A program made the position numbers and the translations under genes. A model generated the notes under the pieces. That model was not told the DNA's origin, did no database searches, and was given only the letters and a program-made list of their open reading frames with translations. From Parachryseolinea silvisoli (lineage in GTDB: Bacteria; Bacteroidota; Bacteroidia; Cytophagales; Cyclobacteriaceae): 64,000 nt of DNA. Shown here in pieces: positions 1-8,443 of the stretch. Within the stretch, counting starts at the first letter, position 1. Each line of letters begins with the position of its first letter. The DNA lies in the NCBI RefSeq assembly GCF_021190955.1, contig NZ_JAIOAO010000004.1, positions 186,001 through 250,000 on the forward strand. Reading direction: 5' to 3'.

Positions 1-1
1 T

Positions 2-88
2 GCTGAAACTGTCTATGGCGCCTATGCGTTGTCTCACCGGAGTGTAGTGGAGGAAATCGTCATCAGACCCCTCCTGGGCGACCTGTAG
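2..88 (+). CDS. C-terminal fragment of an unidentified protein
   Basis: An open frame enters from the left edge and ends with TAG at 86-88, giving 28 residues that finish IRPLLGDL. No family is recognisable from so little. The fragment stops about 40 bases before ispG and on the same strand. The frame could be chance, but no other gene occupies this stretch. Confidence 0.35.
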   Translation, partial: AETVYGAYALSHRSVVEEIVIRPLLGDL

Positions 89-103
89 CGACGTCTTTTT
101 CCC

Positions 104-111
104 TACCTTTG
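104..111 (+). promoter_or_regulatory. candidate -7 element for ispG
   Basis: TACCTTTG matches the Bacteroidota -7 consensus TAnnTTTG. Transcription would start near 117, leaving a leader of only about ten bases before the GTG start at 129. No clear TTTG -33 element is visible upstream, so the call is weak. Confidence 0.35.
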
Positions 112-128
112 CCCTAAAATCAGCGTGT

Positions 129-2090
129 GTGAATCAGTCTATTGACGCTTTAAAGCAATATTGTAACAGCCTGGTGCAGTACAGCCGGCGCCAGACCCTG
201 GAAGTGAACATTGGCGACGTGCCGATGGGTGGCACAAACCCCATCCGGATCCAGTCTATGACGACCGTCGATACGATGGATACGCAGGGCTCGATCGAGC
301 AGGTGATCCGCATGGTCGACGCCGGGTGCGAATATGTGCGTATTACGGCCCCCAGCATCAAAGAGGCCCAGAACCTGGCCGAAATCCGCAAAGGCTTGCA
401 TCTGCGCGGCTACAAAGTGCCCTTGGTGGCCGACATTCACTTTACACCGAACGCTGCTGAGCTGGCTGCCCGTATTGTTGAAAAGGTACGGATCAACCCC
501 GGCAACTATGCCGATAAAAAACGCTTCGAGACCATTGAATACACCGAAGCCAGCTACCAGGCCGAGCTGAACCGTATACGCGAGAAATTCCTGCCGCTGA
601 TCCGCATCTGCAAAGAGCACGGCACGGCCATGCGAATCGGTACCAACCACGGCTCGTTGTCAGACCGCATCATGAGCCGCTATGGCGACAGCCCCATGGG
701 CATGGTCGAGTCGGCACTGGAGTTCCTCCGCATTTGTGAAGACGAGCAATACTTCAATATTGTGCTGTCCATGAAGTCCAGCAACCCGCAGGTAATGGTG
801 CAAGCGTACCGCCTGCTGGTGCAGAAGCTCGACGAAGAAGGACTGAAGCCATACCCGCTGCACCTGGGTGTGACGGAGGCGGGCGATGGCGAAGACGGTC
901 GCATCAAATCGTCGGTCGGCATTGGTACCTTGCTCGAAGATGGTTTGGGCGATACCATTCGTGTATCGCTCACGGAAGAACCTGAAGCTGAGGTGCCGGT
1001 GGCCCGCGAGCTAGCCGCCCGCTACGAGCATCGCGTCGGCCATACGCCGATTGCGCCCATCGTGCATTATCCCATCACACCGTTTGAATACAACCGTCGT
1101 GTAACACGCGAAGTACTCAACATCGGCGGGACACACGCCGTGCCTCGCGTCATAACCGACCTTTCGGGACGCGATAAGATCACCGTGGCTTCTTTATTTG
1201 CGGTGGGGTATCAATACTCGGTGCCCCTCGACAAATGGAACATAACCGACACCGCCTGCGACTATATATTCCTGGGTGATCATGCTGTCGACTTTGAAAT
1301 ACCCGGCACGCTGGGATTATTGTACCACCACGCCACCTGGCTGACGCAGCGCGGGAAAGACAGAACCTATCCGGTAATACCCGTCTCCGAATATCTGCGC
1401 GGTGTAGAACAATCACCGGTGCTTAACTTCGTGCGCGTAACACCCGAAGACATGGACCAGGCCCTGTTGGTACGGCTGAAGCAAGACACTACGGCGGTGC
1501 TATTGGCGACGACCGACAATGCCCATGCCATGGCAGCACTGCGCCGGTTGTTCGTCGAACTGATTAACCAGGGCTGCGACGTACCGGTCATCATCGGCCG
1601 CCAGTATCAGGACCTGAACGGCGAGCAACTGCAGCTCTACGCAGCAACCGACACCGGCGGCTTGCTGGTGGACGGCCTCGGCGATGGCCTCTTCCTGGAG
1701 ACCGTACGCAGCGGCTCCGACAAACTCGTAAACGACACCGCCTTTAATATCCTCCAGGCCACACGCACGCGTATTTCGAAGACCGAGTATATATCTTGCC
1801 CTTCGTGTGGACGTACGTTGTTCGACCTGCAGGAGACTACGGCCCGCATTCGGGTGCGCACCAGTCACCTCAAGGGCATCAAGATCGGTATCATGGGCTG
1901 TATCGTAAACGGGCCTGGCGAAATGGCCGATGCGGACTATGGCTATGTAGGCTCCGGCCCCGGCCGCATTACACTGTACAAAGGCAAGGAAGTCGTACGC
2001 AAAAACGTGCCGACAGTCGAGGCGGTTGATGAGCTGATCAACCTGATCCGCGAACACGGCGACTGGATTGAACAGGAATCGGTGAACTAA
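129..2090 (+). CDS. ispG: 4-hydroxy-3-methylbut-2-enyl diphosphate synthase, long form
   Basis: IspG (GcpE) reductively converts methylerythritol cyclodiphosphate to HMBPP, the next-to-last step of the non-mevalonate isoprenoid pathway, in the cytoplasm. The 653-residue product is the long form known from Bacteroidota, chlamydiae and plants, with an extra domain inserted between the N-terminal TIM barrel (IRIQSMTTVDT near the start) and the C-terminal iron-sulfur domain. Cys557 and Cys560 (CPSCGR), Cys591 (MGCIVNGPGE) and Glu598 are the expected [4Fe-4S] ligands and all are present. The GTG start is chosen because no in-frame ATG precedes the conserved region. The stop overlaps the next start as TAATG, suggesting translational coupling. 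Confidence 0.97.
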   Translation: MNQSIDALKQYCNSLVQYSRRQTLEVNIGDVPMGGTNPIRIQSMTTVDTMDTQGSIEQVIRMVDAGCEYVRITAPSIKEAQNLAEIRKGLHLRGYKVPLVADIHFTPNAAELAARIVEKVRINPGNYADKKRFETIEYTEASYQAELNRIREKFLPLIRICKEHGTAMRIGTNHGSLSDRIMSRYGDSPMGMVESALEFLRICEDEQYFNIVLSMKSSNPQVMVQAYRLLVQKLDEEGLKPYPLHLGVTEAGDGEDGRIKSSVGIGTLLEDGLGDTIRVSLTEEPEAEVPVARELAARYEHRVGHTPIAPIVHYPITPFEYNRRVTREVLNIGGTHAVPRVITDLSGRDKITVASLFAVGYQYSVPLDKWNITDTACDYIFLGDHAVDFEIPGTLGLLYHHATWLTQRGKDRTYPVIPVSEYLRGVEQSPVLNFVRVTPEDMDQALLVRLKQDTTAVLLATTDNAHAMAALRRLFVELINQGCDVPVIIGRQYQDLNGEQLQLYAATDTGGLLVDGLGDGLFLETVRSGSDKLVNDTAFNILQATRTRISKTEYISCPSCGRTLFDLQETTARIRVRTSHLKGIKIGIMGCIVNGPGEMADADYGYVGSGPGRITLYKGKEVVRKNVPTVEAVDELINLIREHGDWIEQESVN

Positions 2091-2350
2091 TGTTTTACGC
2101 TAAGAGCACGATCATGGACAATAAAGCAAAGGCAGAAACATCTGCACCTGCCGCGAAGAAGCGGAGCGGTATAAAAGAATTCTTTAGTATGGGGGAAGTA
2201 GGCAATTACTTCTTTCGCAAGAAAGATCCGGCACGCCCCAGCAATATCAACATCAAGATGATGCACGGTGTCAATAAACTGTCCATTGTCATCTTCCTGA
2301 TCGGTGTGCTATACCTCATCTTTAAGCTGGTCATCAAGCCCCGGCTGTGA
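2090..2350 (+). CDS. small single-pass membrane protein (DUF6728-like)
   Basis: The product is up to 86 residues. It has a basic, soluble N-terminal half, a KEFFSMGEVGNYFFRKKDP stretch and one C-terminal hydrophobic segment (about residues 62-81) ending in KPRL. The pattern resembles short conserved Bacteroidota proteins of unknown function; the DUF6728 name is from memory and not checked. The ATG at 2090 overlaps the ispG stop by one base; a second ATG at 2114 would give a 78-residue protein beginning MDNKAKAE. It is co-directional with ispG and two bases from the MmcQ-like gene, so a three-gene transcript is likely. Function unknown. Confidence 0.7.
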   Translation: MFYAKSTIMDNKAKAETSAPAAKKRSGIKEFFSMGEVGNYFFRKKDPARPSNINIKMMHGVNKLSIVIFLIGVLYLIFKLVIKPRL

Positions 2351-2351
2351 T

Positions 2352-2705
2352 ATGGACCTGGAGCACTTTATGCGTTGGTGCAACGCCAAGAAGGCGGTAA
2401 CCGAGGAATTCCCGTTTGGTGAGAACATCCTGGTGTACAAGGTTATGGGCAAAATGTTTGCCCTGACCGACGTTGACCAGTTCGCAAGCATCAACCTGAA
2501 AGTGGATCCTGAACAGGGCATTTTGCTGCAAGAAGAGTACGCCGCCGTGCAGCCAGGCTACCACATGAACAAAAAACACTGGATTACGGTCGTTCTGGAC
2601 GGGTCGGTTCCAAATCGCCTTTTACAGCAGTGGATCGATAATTCTTACAATTTAGTAGTGTCAGGACTGACGAAAAAGCAGCAAAACGCGTTAAGAGAGG
2701 CATGA
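2352..2705 (+). CDS. MmcQ/YjbR family protein
   Basis: A 117-residue protein with the MmcQ/YjbR fold signature FPFGENILVYKVMGKMFAL, then INLKVDP and a late HWITVVLDG strand. This small cytoplasmic family has a CyaY-like, DNA-binding-like fold and no firmly established reaction. The ATG at 2352 follows the previous stop by one base and matches the usual family N-terminus (MDLEHFMRWC). Length is typical. It probably ends the ispG transcript. Confidence 0.85.
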   Translation: MDLEHFMRWCNAKKAVTEEFPFGENILVYKVMGKMFALTDVDQFASINLKVDPEQGILLQEEYAAVQPGYHMNKKHWITVVLDGSVPNRLLQQWIDNSYNLVVSGLTKKQQNALREA

Positions 2706-2762
2706 ATCGAGCGCAAAATGCCATAAATCCTACGCTATCAGGGGAGTTATGGGTAAATTCTT

Positions 2763-2770
2763 TATTTTTG
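2763..2770 (+). promoter_or_regulatory. candidate -7 element for the lysine-rich lipoprotein
   Basis: TATTTTTG matches TAnnTTTG and lies 17 bases before the ATG at 2788. No convincing -33 TTTG is present at the expected distance. Confidence 0.4.
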
Positions 2771-2787
2771 TTTGAATTACCCTGTTC

Positions 2788-3801
2788 ATGCTGAGGGCAT
2801 TTTTTGTTTTATTCATCTGTAGCCTGTTCCTGACTGCTTGTACACAGCGCATGATCTGCCCTGCGTATCAAAGCGCGTTCATTTACGATAAGGACGCGTT
2901 ACGCAAGCATTTTAGCTATTTTCAGGACGATTCCACTCCTAAAGTGCTGACAGCCAGCAAGAACAAATACCTCATTGCCGAGCCCACGTCATATCGCAAG
3001 AAGATTCGCAGCATGCAGACCGTTCCTATGAAGAATGTCTACGTGCAAGTACCCGACTCTCTGAAGGAAGGTTACGACAGCCTGGGCCTGAATGGAGAAG
3101 ACGGCGTGGTGCCAGGAGCGGAGCTCGACCTGGCGGCCCGTTCGGTCATTGATAGTATTTACATCGAAGACGTACCGCAAGACACCACGTCCGAAGAAGC
3201 CGAAGGCGACAGCATCTATGTCATCACCAAAGACAAGGAACTTCGGATGTTGAAGTACGAATACTCCGACACTGCCCACATCGATCCGGCTACCGGCAAG
3301 ATGCTAAAATCGACACCTAAATATGTCGTCACCGAAATTACCTTCAACGTAGAGCAGGACAACTACATGTGGTACCTGCGTAAATCCCTTGTATTGCCGG
3401 ACGTGCGCATTGCCAAGCTTGGCCAGGCGGAAGCCGCGAAAGAGGAAAAGGCCGCGAAGAAAAAAGGTGGATTCTTTAAAAACCTCTTCAGGAAGAAAAA
3501 GGACAAGGAACAACCTGCCGACTCTGTCGTAGCGCCCGAACCGCGCGACGACGACTTCGACTACGTAGACGAAGAAGAACAAAAGCAACAAGCTGACGCC
3601 CAACTCGCACAACCCGAGCCAGAGAAGAAAGGGTTGTTTGGACGCAAAAAGAAAAAAGAAGCCAAGCCCGAAGGCGACGAGCCCGAAAAGCCCGCGAAGA
3701 AGAAAAAAGAGAAGAAGGCTAAGAAGAAAAAAGGCGACGATCAAGCTGAGGAAACTCCTGCCGAAGAGAAGAAGGAGGAGGAAAGCGACGATGGATTCTA
3801 A
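2788..3801 (+). CDS. lipoprotein with lysine/glutamate-rich C-terminal tail
   Basis: The 337-residue product starts with a signal peptide and lipobox (LFLTAC, Cys18), so it is probably anchored in the outer membrane. Directly after the lipid anchor it reads CTQRMICPAYQSAFIYD. A middle domain of about residues 30-210 carries mixed strands and no family I recognise. From about residue 215 the chain becomes highly charged, with alternating runs of Lys and Glu/Asp and two basic patches around GFFKNLFRKKK and GLFGRKKKKE. Function unknown. The CPAY motif after the lipobox recurs in the mini-lipoprotein at 12933. Confidence 0.8.
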   Translation: MLRAFFVLFICSLFLTACTQRMICPAYQSAFIYDKDALRKHFSYFQDDSTPKVLTASKNKYLIAEPTSYRKKIRSMQTVPMKNVYVQVPDSLKEGYDSLGLNGEDGVVPGAELDLAARSVIDSIYIEDVPQDTTSEEAEGDSIYVITKDKELRMLKYEYSDTAHIDPATGKMLKSTPKYVVTEITFNVEQDNYMWYLRKSLVLPDVRIAKLGQAEAAKEEKAAKKKGGFFKNLFRKKKDKEQPADSVVAPEPRDDDFDYVDEEEQKQQADAQLAQPEPEKKGLFGRKKKKEAKPEGDEPEKPAKKKKEKKAKKKKGDDQAEETPAEEKKEEESDDGF

Positions 3802-3856
3802 TGGCACGTGCCTGGCGTGCCTACCCTGGTCCGGTCAGAAGACTAACGTATCCCCG

Positions 3857-4555
3857 TTAATCAAACAAAGTCAAATTCCCGAACTGATCAGCCGGCGGGG
3901 TTGGTATAATCAACGACGGCACGTCGGCAGCATTGTCACTAATGCGTGGCGATACCGAGTAGTGGTTTAAATATTCTGCTTCTAACGGCTTCAACAATCC
4001 CAGTAGGTCTGCCTCTGTACTTTCCTTGTTGAGCCACACAGCCTCTTCCTTTGGATCCAGGATCACCGGCATACGATCTTGCACCGACGCTACGAGCGAA
4101 TTCGCTTGCACGGTAATAACCGAGAAGGTGTGAAACTGATTGCCTTCTGTATCTTCATACTCGTCCCATGTACCGGCGAATGAAAACAATCCCGAGTCCC
4201 GGGCTACAAAACGAAAGGGAATAAAGCTCTTTTTACCCGCGCGCTTCCAGCCATAAAAACTATCGGCGGGAACGATACACCGATTCTTGATGATCGACTT
4301 TTGTTGTGCGGCTTTTTCGAGGATCGTTTCGGTGCGGACGTTTATAATCTTTTCACTGAGGGTTTTGTTCTTCGCCCATGCAGGGGAGGTGCCCCAGTAG
4401 AAATTAGAAATGCCTTGCGGGGCGGTATGGGTAATGACGGGTAGCAGCTGGGTGGTGGTGGCGTTGTAGCGCGGCTTGTAGAATTCTGGCACGTCTACTC
4501 CGAAACGGTCACTGAGCGTAGAGGCAGACGCAGTAATGCTATAGCGATCGATCAT
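3857..4555 (-). CDS. SRAP-family protein lacking catalytic residues
   Basis: SRAP proteins (E. coli YedK, human HMCES) form a thiazolidine cross-link between Cys2 and abasic sites in single-stranded DNA. This 232-residue protein has the fold landmarks: RYNATTTQLLPVI, INVRTET, CIVPADSFYGWKR, SFAGTWDEYED and QDRMPVIL. Of the YedK active-site residues Cys2, Asn75, Glu105 and His160, only the Asn (Asn72 here) is kept. The protein begins Met-Ile instead of Met-Cys, Glu is Gly102 and His is Gln159. The start at 4555 is fixed by the conserved RYS that follows. It is the last gene of a minus-strand run with TerC, DinB and the hydrolase. DNA cross-linking by the known mechanism is not expected. Confidence 0.88.
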   Translation of the reverse strand: MIDRYSITASASTLSDRFGVDVPEFYKPRYNATTTQLLPVITHTAPQGISNFYWGTSPAWAKNKTLSEKIINVRTETILEKAAQQKSIIKNRCIVPADSFYGWKRAGKKSFIPFRFVARDSGLFSFAGTWDEYEDTEGNQFHTFSVITVQANSLVASVQDRMPVILDPKEEAVWLNKESTEADLLGLLKPLEAEYLNHYSVSPRISDNAADVPSLIIPTPPADQFGNLTLFD

Positions 4556-4582
4556 AGTGGCCGGGGGTATTAGGTCGGCAAT

Positions 4583-5554
4583 TTACGTCAAGATAAATTG
4601 CAACGCGCGCTCTTCACTCCAATATAACCCATTTTTATTGATTTGTGCGAAGCCCACGTGGCCACCCCGCGTGATGCACTCAAAGGTGACCGATGCATGC
4701 TTTGCGAGTCGCTCCATCGGAAAAGAGTTTTTGCCGAGGAAAGGATCGTTCACAGCATTGACGATTAACGTGGGCACGTGGATGCCATCCAGGAAATGGA
4801 TTGAGCTATTGCGTTTGTAATAATCCAATGCACTGGCAAAGCCATGCAGCGGGGCGGTATAATATTCGTCGAACTCGAGGATGGTACGAATGTGCTCCAG
4901 GCGGCTTGTGTCGAGGCCTTGCATCTTTGCAGCCTTGCGGGTGATCTTCGATTTCAGGCTCTTCAAAAAACGGCGTGCATAGATCCAGTTTTCGCGCCTG
5001 GAAATTTCCAGGCAGGCATCGTGCAGATCGAGCGGTACGGAGAACACCGCGGCGCGGTGAATGGCCGGCGGCAGGGTGCGCTCACCCAGGTACTTCAGTG
5101 TAAGGTTGCCGCCGAGGCTAAAGCCGACCAGGTCGATTTGAGTATAGCCTTGCTGGATGGCGTGTTGTACGACGAGGTCCAGGTCTTCCGTCGCACCGCT
5201 GTGATAAAAGCGCAGCAGGCGGTTCATATCCAGCCCACAGCCGCGGAAGTTCCAGGCCAGCACGTCGAAGCCCTGTAGAAGAAAGGCTTTGGCCATGCCC
5301 TTGATATACGGACGTTGTGAGTCGCCTTCCAGGCCGTGCGACAGGATGAGCAAAGGCCGCATGCCGGCATCACCAGTCCTCCCGATCTGTTGGGATCGGG
5401 ACAGCCAGTCCAGGTCGAGAAAGTCGCCATCGGGCGTTTCGATGCGCTCGCGGGTGTAGGGAGGAAGCTCCACCGAGCGCATCAGGGCTGGAAAGATGGT
5501 TTCCAGGTGGCGGTTAAAGAGAAAGAACGGAGGGTTGTAGGGCACAAGGGGCAT
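4583..5554 (-). CDS. YheT-like alpha/beta hydrolase
   Basis: A 323-residue alpha/beta hydrolase of the YheT/ABHD1-3 group, which act as lipases or esterases on membrane or wax-type substrates. It begins with the family's PYNPPFFLFNRHLETIFPAL, then the oxyanion region LSHGLEGDS, the nucleophile elbow GFSLGGN (Ser146), the acid in NDPFLG and His in GGHVGF. The ATG at 5554 starts 12 bases after the DinB stop. A longer frame to 5728 would run antisense-like through the DinB gene and is rejected. Substrate unknown. Confidence 0.9.
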   Translation of the reverse strand: MPLVPYNPPFFLFNRHLETIFPALMRSVELPPYTRERIETPDGDFLDLDWLSRSQQIGRTGDAGMRPLLILSHGLEGDSQRPYIKGMAKAFLLQGFDVLAWNFRGCGLDMNRLLRFYHSGATEDLDLVVQHAIQQGYTQIDLVGFSLGGNLTLKYLGERTLPPAIHRAAVFSVPLDLHDACLEISRRENWIYARRFLKSLKSKITRKAAKMQGLDTSRLEHIRTILEFDEYYTAPLHGFASALDYYKRNSSIHFLDGIHVPTLIVNAVNDPFLGKNSFPMERLAKHASVTFECITRGGHVGFAQINKNGLYWSEERALQFILT

Positions 5555-5565
5555 AATACCGGATG

Positions 5566-6093
5566 CTACGACAAGGCCGCCACAATCTTGAGGTGCCCGG
5601 CGTGGTGTTCGCCGTGCCATGCGTAGCTGGCAATCAACTGATCGAGGCGAATGTGCTTCTTCGAGTCCGGGTGGAAGAACGAACGTTGCAGCTCCGGCTC
5701 GCGCAGCGAACGCAGCAAGGGGACCCACTTGGCGTGCAGACTTTTCAGCAGCGCAACCGCCAGGGCGGGGTCGGCAATAATCTCACCCGTTTGGGCCCAG
5801 GCGACTTCGTCGTATGCTTTGATGGTAGGAGTATCTTCCGTCAGCGTCCACTTGGTGCGGATGTAGGCGTTCAGGTGGCTATCGGGAATGTGGTGTAACA
5901 CCTGCCGGGCAGTCCATCCACCGGGGCGATACGGCGTTTCCAACTGACGCGGGGAAAGACCTTTGAAGAGCTTTTCGATCTCCGCGGGCACAGCCTCGAT
6001 GCGATCGATCAGCGCAGTAATTTCAGCCGCGGTATACGAGGCTTTACCCTCGTTGCGACCGATGGGGTAGCGTAAGGCTTCGTCGTTACTCAT
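5566..6093 (-). CDS. DinB/YfiT-like putative metal-dependent hydrolase
   Basis: A 175-residue four-helix-bundle protein of the DinB/YfiT superfamily, which includes bacillithiol S-transferases. The N-terminal LRYPIGR motif is close to that of YfiT/BstA proteins. His residues in VLHHIPDSH and in the C-terminal WHGEHHAGHL are placed to form the metal-binding triad. Its ATG overlaps the end of the TerC gene by eight bases, so the two are probably translationally coupled. A role in thiol-based detoxification is inference from the family. Confidence 0.88.
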   Translation of the reverse strand: MSNDEALRYPIGRNEGKASYTAAEITALIDRIEAVPAEIEKLFKGLSPRQLETPYRPGGWTARQVLHHIPDSHLNAYIRTKWTLTEDTPTIKAYDEVAWAQTGEIIADPALAVALLKSLHAKWVPLLRSLREPELQRSFFHPDSKKHIRLDQLIASYAWHGEHHAGHLKIVAALS

Positions 6094-6838
6094 GAAATTC
6101 TTCTTTGACTTTCTTGCGTTTGCCGCGTGCGCGGATGTTGATCATCTCGATTCCCATCGAGAACACCACCGCAAAGTATATATATCCTTTCGGAATATCT
6201 TTACCAAGCCCCTCAAGAAAGATCATAAAACCGATCAGGATCAGGAAGCCCAGGGCCAGCACTTCCATCGATGGGTGACGGTTGATGAACTCGCTGATTT
6301 TACCCGAGAAAATCATCATGATACCGATCGATAGCACGACGGCAATGATCATGATGATAATTTCATTGGTCAAACCGACAGCCGTCAGGATGGAGTCAAA
6401 CGAAAAGATGATATCCAATAATACGATCTGTACAATAACATTTGATATGTTCACTTTTTTCTGACCGCTTTCCGCGCTTAGCTCGTCCTCGCCTTCCATC
6501 TCGTGGTTGATCTCTCGCGTACTCTTTGCAATGAGGAACATACCACCAAAGATGAGGATGAGGTCACGGCCGCTGATGGCACCGTCTTCAGCCATCCAGT
6601 GCGGTACTTCAAACAGGGGGCGGGTAAATTTCATCACCCAGGTAATGGTCAGTAGCAGCAAGACACGTACGCCCATGGCCAGTAAGAGGCCTATGTTGCG
6701 GGTACGGGCCCGGTACTCGGCAGGTAAGCGGTTCGAAACAATGGAAATGAATATGATGTTGTCAATCCCAAGAACAATCTCAAAAAACGTTAGCGTTAAC
6801 AAGGCAAGCCAGGTTTCCGCGTGAAGGAATATTTCCAT
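6086..6838 (-). CDS. TerC family integral membrane protein
   Basis: A 250-residue polytopic inner-membrane protein with the TerC hallmarks FFEIVLGIDN near the N-terminus and IIFSFDSILTAVG in the middle, each placing an acidic residue inside a membrane helix. About seven hydrophobic segments can be counted, separated by a charged loop (EMEGEDELSAESGQKK). The family includes tellurite-resistance TerC and manganese exporters such as Alx and YkoY. It is the first gene of a four-gene minus-strand unit. Metal export is inference. Confidence 0.92.
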   Translation of the reverse strand: MEIFLHAETWLALLTLTFFEIVLGIDNIIFISIVSNRLPAEYRARTRNIGLLLAMGVRVLLLLTITWVMKFTRPLFEVPHWMAEDGAISGRDLILIFGGMFLIAKSTREINHEMEGEDELSAESGQKKVNISNVIVQIVLLDIIFSFDSILTAVGLTNEIIIMIIAVVLSIGIMMIFSGKISEFINRHPSMEVLALGFLILIGFMIFLEGLGKDIPKGYIYFAVVFSMGIEMINIRARGKRKKVKEEFHE

Positions 6839-6869
6839 GCCGAGGGGTTATCCAGATTAATTTAAGCGT

Positions 6870-6901
6870 TAAAAATAGGATATGTAACGCGATCCTCCAA
6901 A
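6870..6901 (-). promoter_or_regulatory. promoter of the terC operon
   Basis: On the minus strand TTTG (6898-6901) is followed after 20 bp by TATTTTTA (6870-6877), a one-mismatch match to TAnnTTTG. Transcription would start about 25-30 bases upstream of the TerC ATG at 6838. Confidence 0.5.
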
Positions 6902-6958
6902 GGCGGGTTGCGTGGAATTTGCACCGGAACCTAACGTCGTAAGGGGAGGGAATAGACC

Positions 6959-6988
6959 AAAAAAGGCCTTCCTGACGGCAGGAAGGCC
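6959..6988 (-). terminator. rho-independent terminator of ald
   Basis: A perfect 10-bp stem pairs 6965-6974 with 6979-6988 around a 4-base loop, followed on the minus strand by six T residues. It lies about 70 bases past the ald stop codon. Confidence 0.85.
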
Positions 6989-7056
6989 CCTTGTTATGGA
7001 AGACCTGTTTGTTTTAGGTGTAAGAATTACTTACGTCAGGCCCGTTTAATTTACAA

Positions 7057-8172
7057 TTAGGCTAAATAGTTGCTGACGTCGGTATAAGGCAAATTAAAAG
7101 CGTCGGCGACAGCCTTATACACTACTTGCCCTTGAATGACGTTCAAGCCCAGGCGCAGCTCCTGACTTTCCTGGCACGCCTTCTTCCAGCCCTGATTGGC
7201 CAACCGGATGGCATACGGCAGGGTAGCGTTGGTCAGCGCCAGCGTAGAAGTATAGGGCACCGCGCCCGGCATGTTGGCCACGCAATAGTGTACGACCTCG
7301 TCGATGATAAAGGTTGGGTCTTCGTGTGTTGTCGGACGGCACGTTTCAATACAGCCGCCCTGGTCTACTGCTACGTCCACCAGTACTGTGCCGGGACGCA
7401 TCGTCTTCAGCATGTCGCGGGTGATAAGCTTCGGCGCTTTTGCACCGGGCACCAGTACACCACCAATGATCAGGTCGGAGTCCTTCACTTGCTCGCGGAT
7501 GGTATAATCGTTTGATACGAGTGTGTGCACGTTTTTTGGCATGACGTCGTCCAGGTAACGCAGGCGGGTCAGGTTGAGGTCCACGATCGTTACATCGGCA
7601 CCCATACCGGCGGCAATCTTCGCAGCGTTGGTACCGACTACACCACCGCCTAATACCAGTACTTTAGCAGGCTTTACACCCGGCACGCCGCCGAGGAGAA
7701 TACCGCGGCCTTTGAGCGGCTTCTCGAGGTATTTAGCACCTTCCTGAATAGACATTCTACCGGCTACTTCCGACATCGGCACCAGCAACGGCAGGCTGCC
7801 ATCGGCGCGTTCTACCGTTTCGTATGCGAGACAGATGGCGCCACTTTCGAGCATGGCTTTGGCCAGCGGCTCATACGATGCAAAGTGGAAGTAGGTAAAG
7901 ACCAGCTGATCTTTGCGGATTAATTTATACTCTTGTTCGACAGGCTCCTTTACCTTCATGATCATTTCGGCTTTTGCGAAGACGTCGGCTGCGGTGGGCA
8001 ACAACGTGGCACCGGCCTTTTGATACTCGTCATCCTGAAAACCGCTGCCGGAACCTGCTGTCGTTTGGACATATACGGTATGGCCGCGTTTTACCAGTTC
8101 CTGTGTGCCTGCCGGAGTCAGCGCGACACGGTTCTCATTGTTCTTGATTTCTTTCGGTACGCCAATGATCAT
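7057..8172 (-). CDS. ald: alanine dehydrogenase
   Basis: Ald catalyses NAD-dependent reversible oxidative deamination of L-alanine to pyruvate and ammonium in the cytoplasm. The 371-residue product has exactly the family length and numbering: Arg15 in NENRVALTPAG, Lys75 in MKVKEP and His96 in FTYFHFAS. The Rossmann motif is VLVLGGGVVGTNAA, and VLVDVAVDQGG and HYCVANMPGAVP follow near the C-terminus. The ATG at 8172 is chosen because the protein then begins MIIGVPKEIK as in known Ald; an in-frame extension to 8292 has no family match. It is divergent from the fused E1 gene and ends at a strong terminator. Confidence 0.97.
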   Translation of the reverse strand: MIIGVPKEIKNNENRVALTPAGTQELVKRGHTVYVQTTAGSGSGFQDDEYQKAGATLLPTAADVFAKAEMIMKVKEPVEQEYKLIRKDQLVFTYFHFASYEPLAKAMLESGAICLAYETVERADGSLPLLVPMSEVAGRMSIQEGAKYLEKPLKGRGILLGGVPGVKPAKVLVLGGGVVGTNAAKIAAGMGADVTIVDLNLTRLRYLDDVMPKNVHTLVSNDYTIREQVKDSDLIIGGVLVPGAKAPKLITRDMLKTMRPGTVLVDVAVDQGGCIETCRPTTHEDPTFIIDEVVHYCVANMPGAVPYTSTLALTNATLPYAIRLANQGWKKACQESQELRLGLNVIQGQVVYKAVADAFNLPYTDVSNYLA

Positions 8173-8198
8173 GCTTGGATATGGTTTAGAATTTCGTG

Positions 8199-8206
8199 CA
8201 AATATA
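8199..8206 (-). promoter_or_regulatory. -7 element of the ald promoter
   Basis: TATATTTG on the minus strand is a perfect TAnnTTTG match, 26 bases before the ald ATG. The nearest TTTG upstream is only 15 bp away, shorter than usual, so the -33 element is uncertain. Confidence 0.45.
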
Positions 8207-8382
8207 GCAGCCACCCGCTCACAAACAGGGAGTTGGCAAAAGATGATTTTTAATCGGAATAATTGCCTGTTAATGTTCCTTTCGTTCAACAAAAATGTTG
8301 GAGAAGAACTATTCTCGAAATAAAATTTGTATTCGCGCCATCGAAAAAAAGCAGTTGCGAAGGACCCCGTCGGCCAAACGCT

Positions 8383-8412
8383 TTTGAAACGTAAAACTAT
8401 TGTCTATTTTTG
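8383..8412 (+). promoter_or_regulatory. promoter of the fused E1 gene
   Basis: TTTG (8383-8386), 18 bp, then TATTTTTG (8405-8412) is an almost ideal Bacteroidota sigma-A promoter. The predicted start site lies about 25 bases before the TTG start codon at 8444. Confidence 0.6.
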
Positions 8413-8443
8413 ATCTGAACACAAGCACTAAAATCCGGAAATC

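Noticed and set aside
3803-3821. GGCACG/CGTGCC hairpin between the lysine-rich lipoprotein and SRAP genes
   Set aside because: Only six base pairs and no T run on either strand; not enough to call a terminator.
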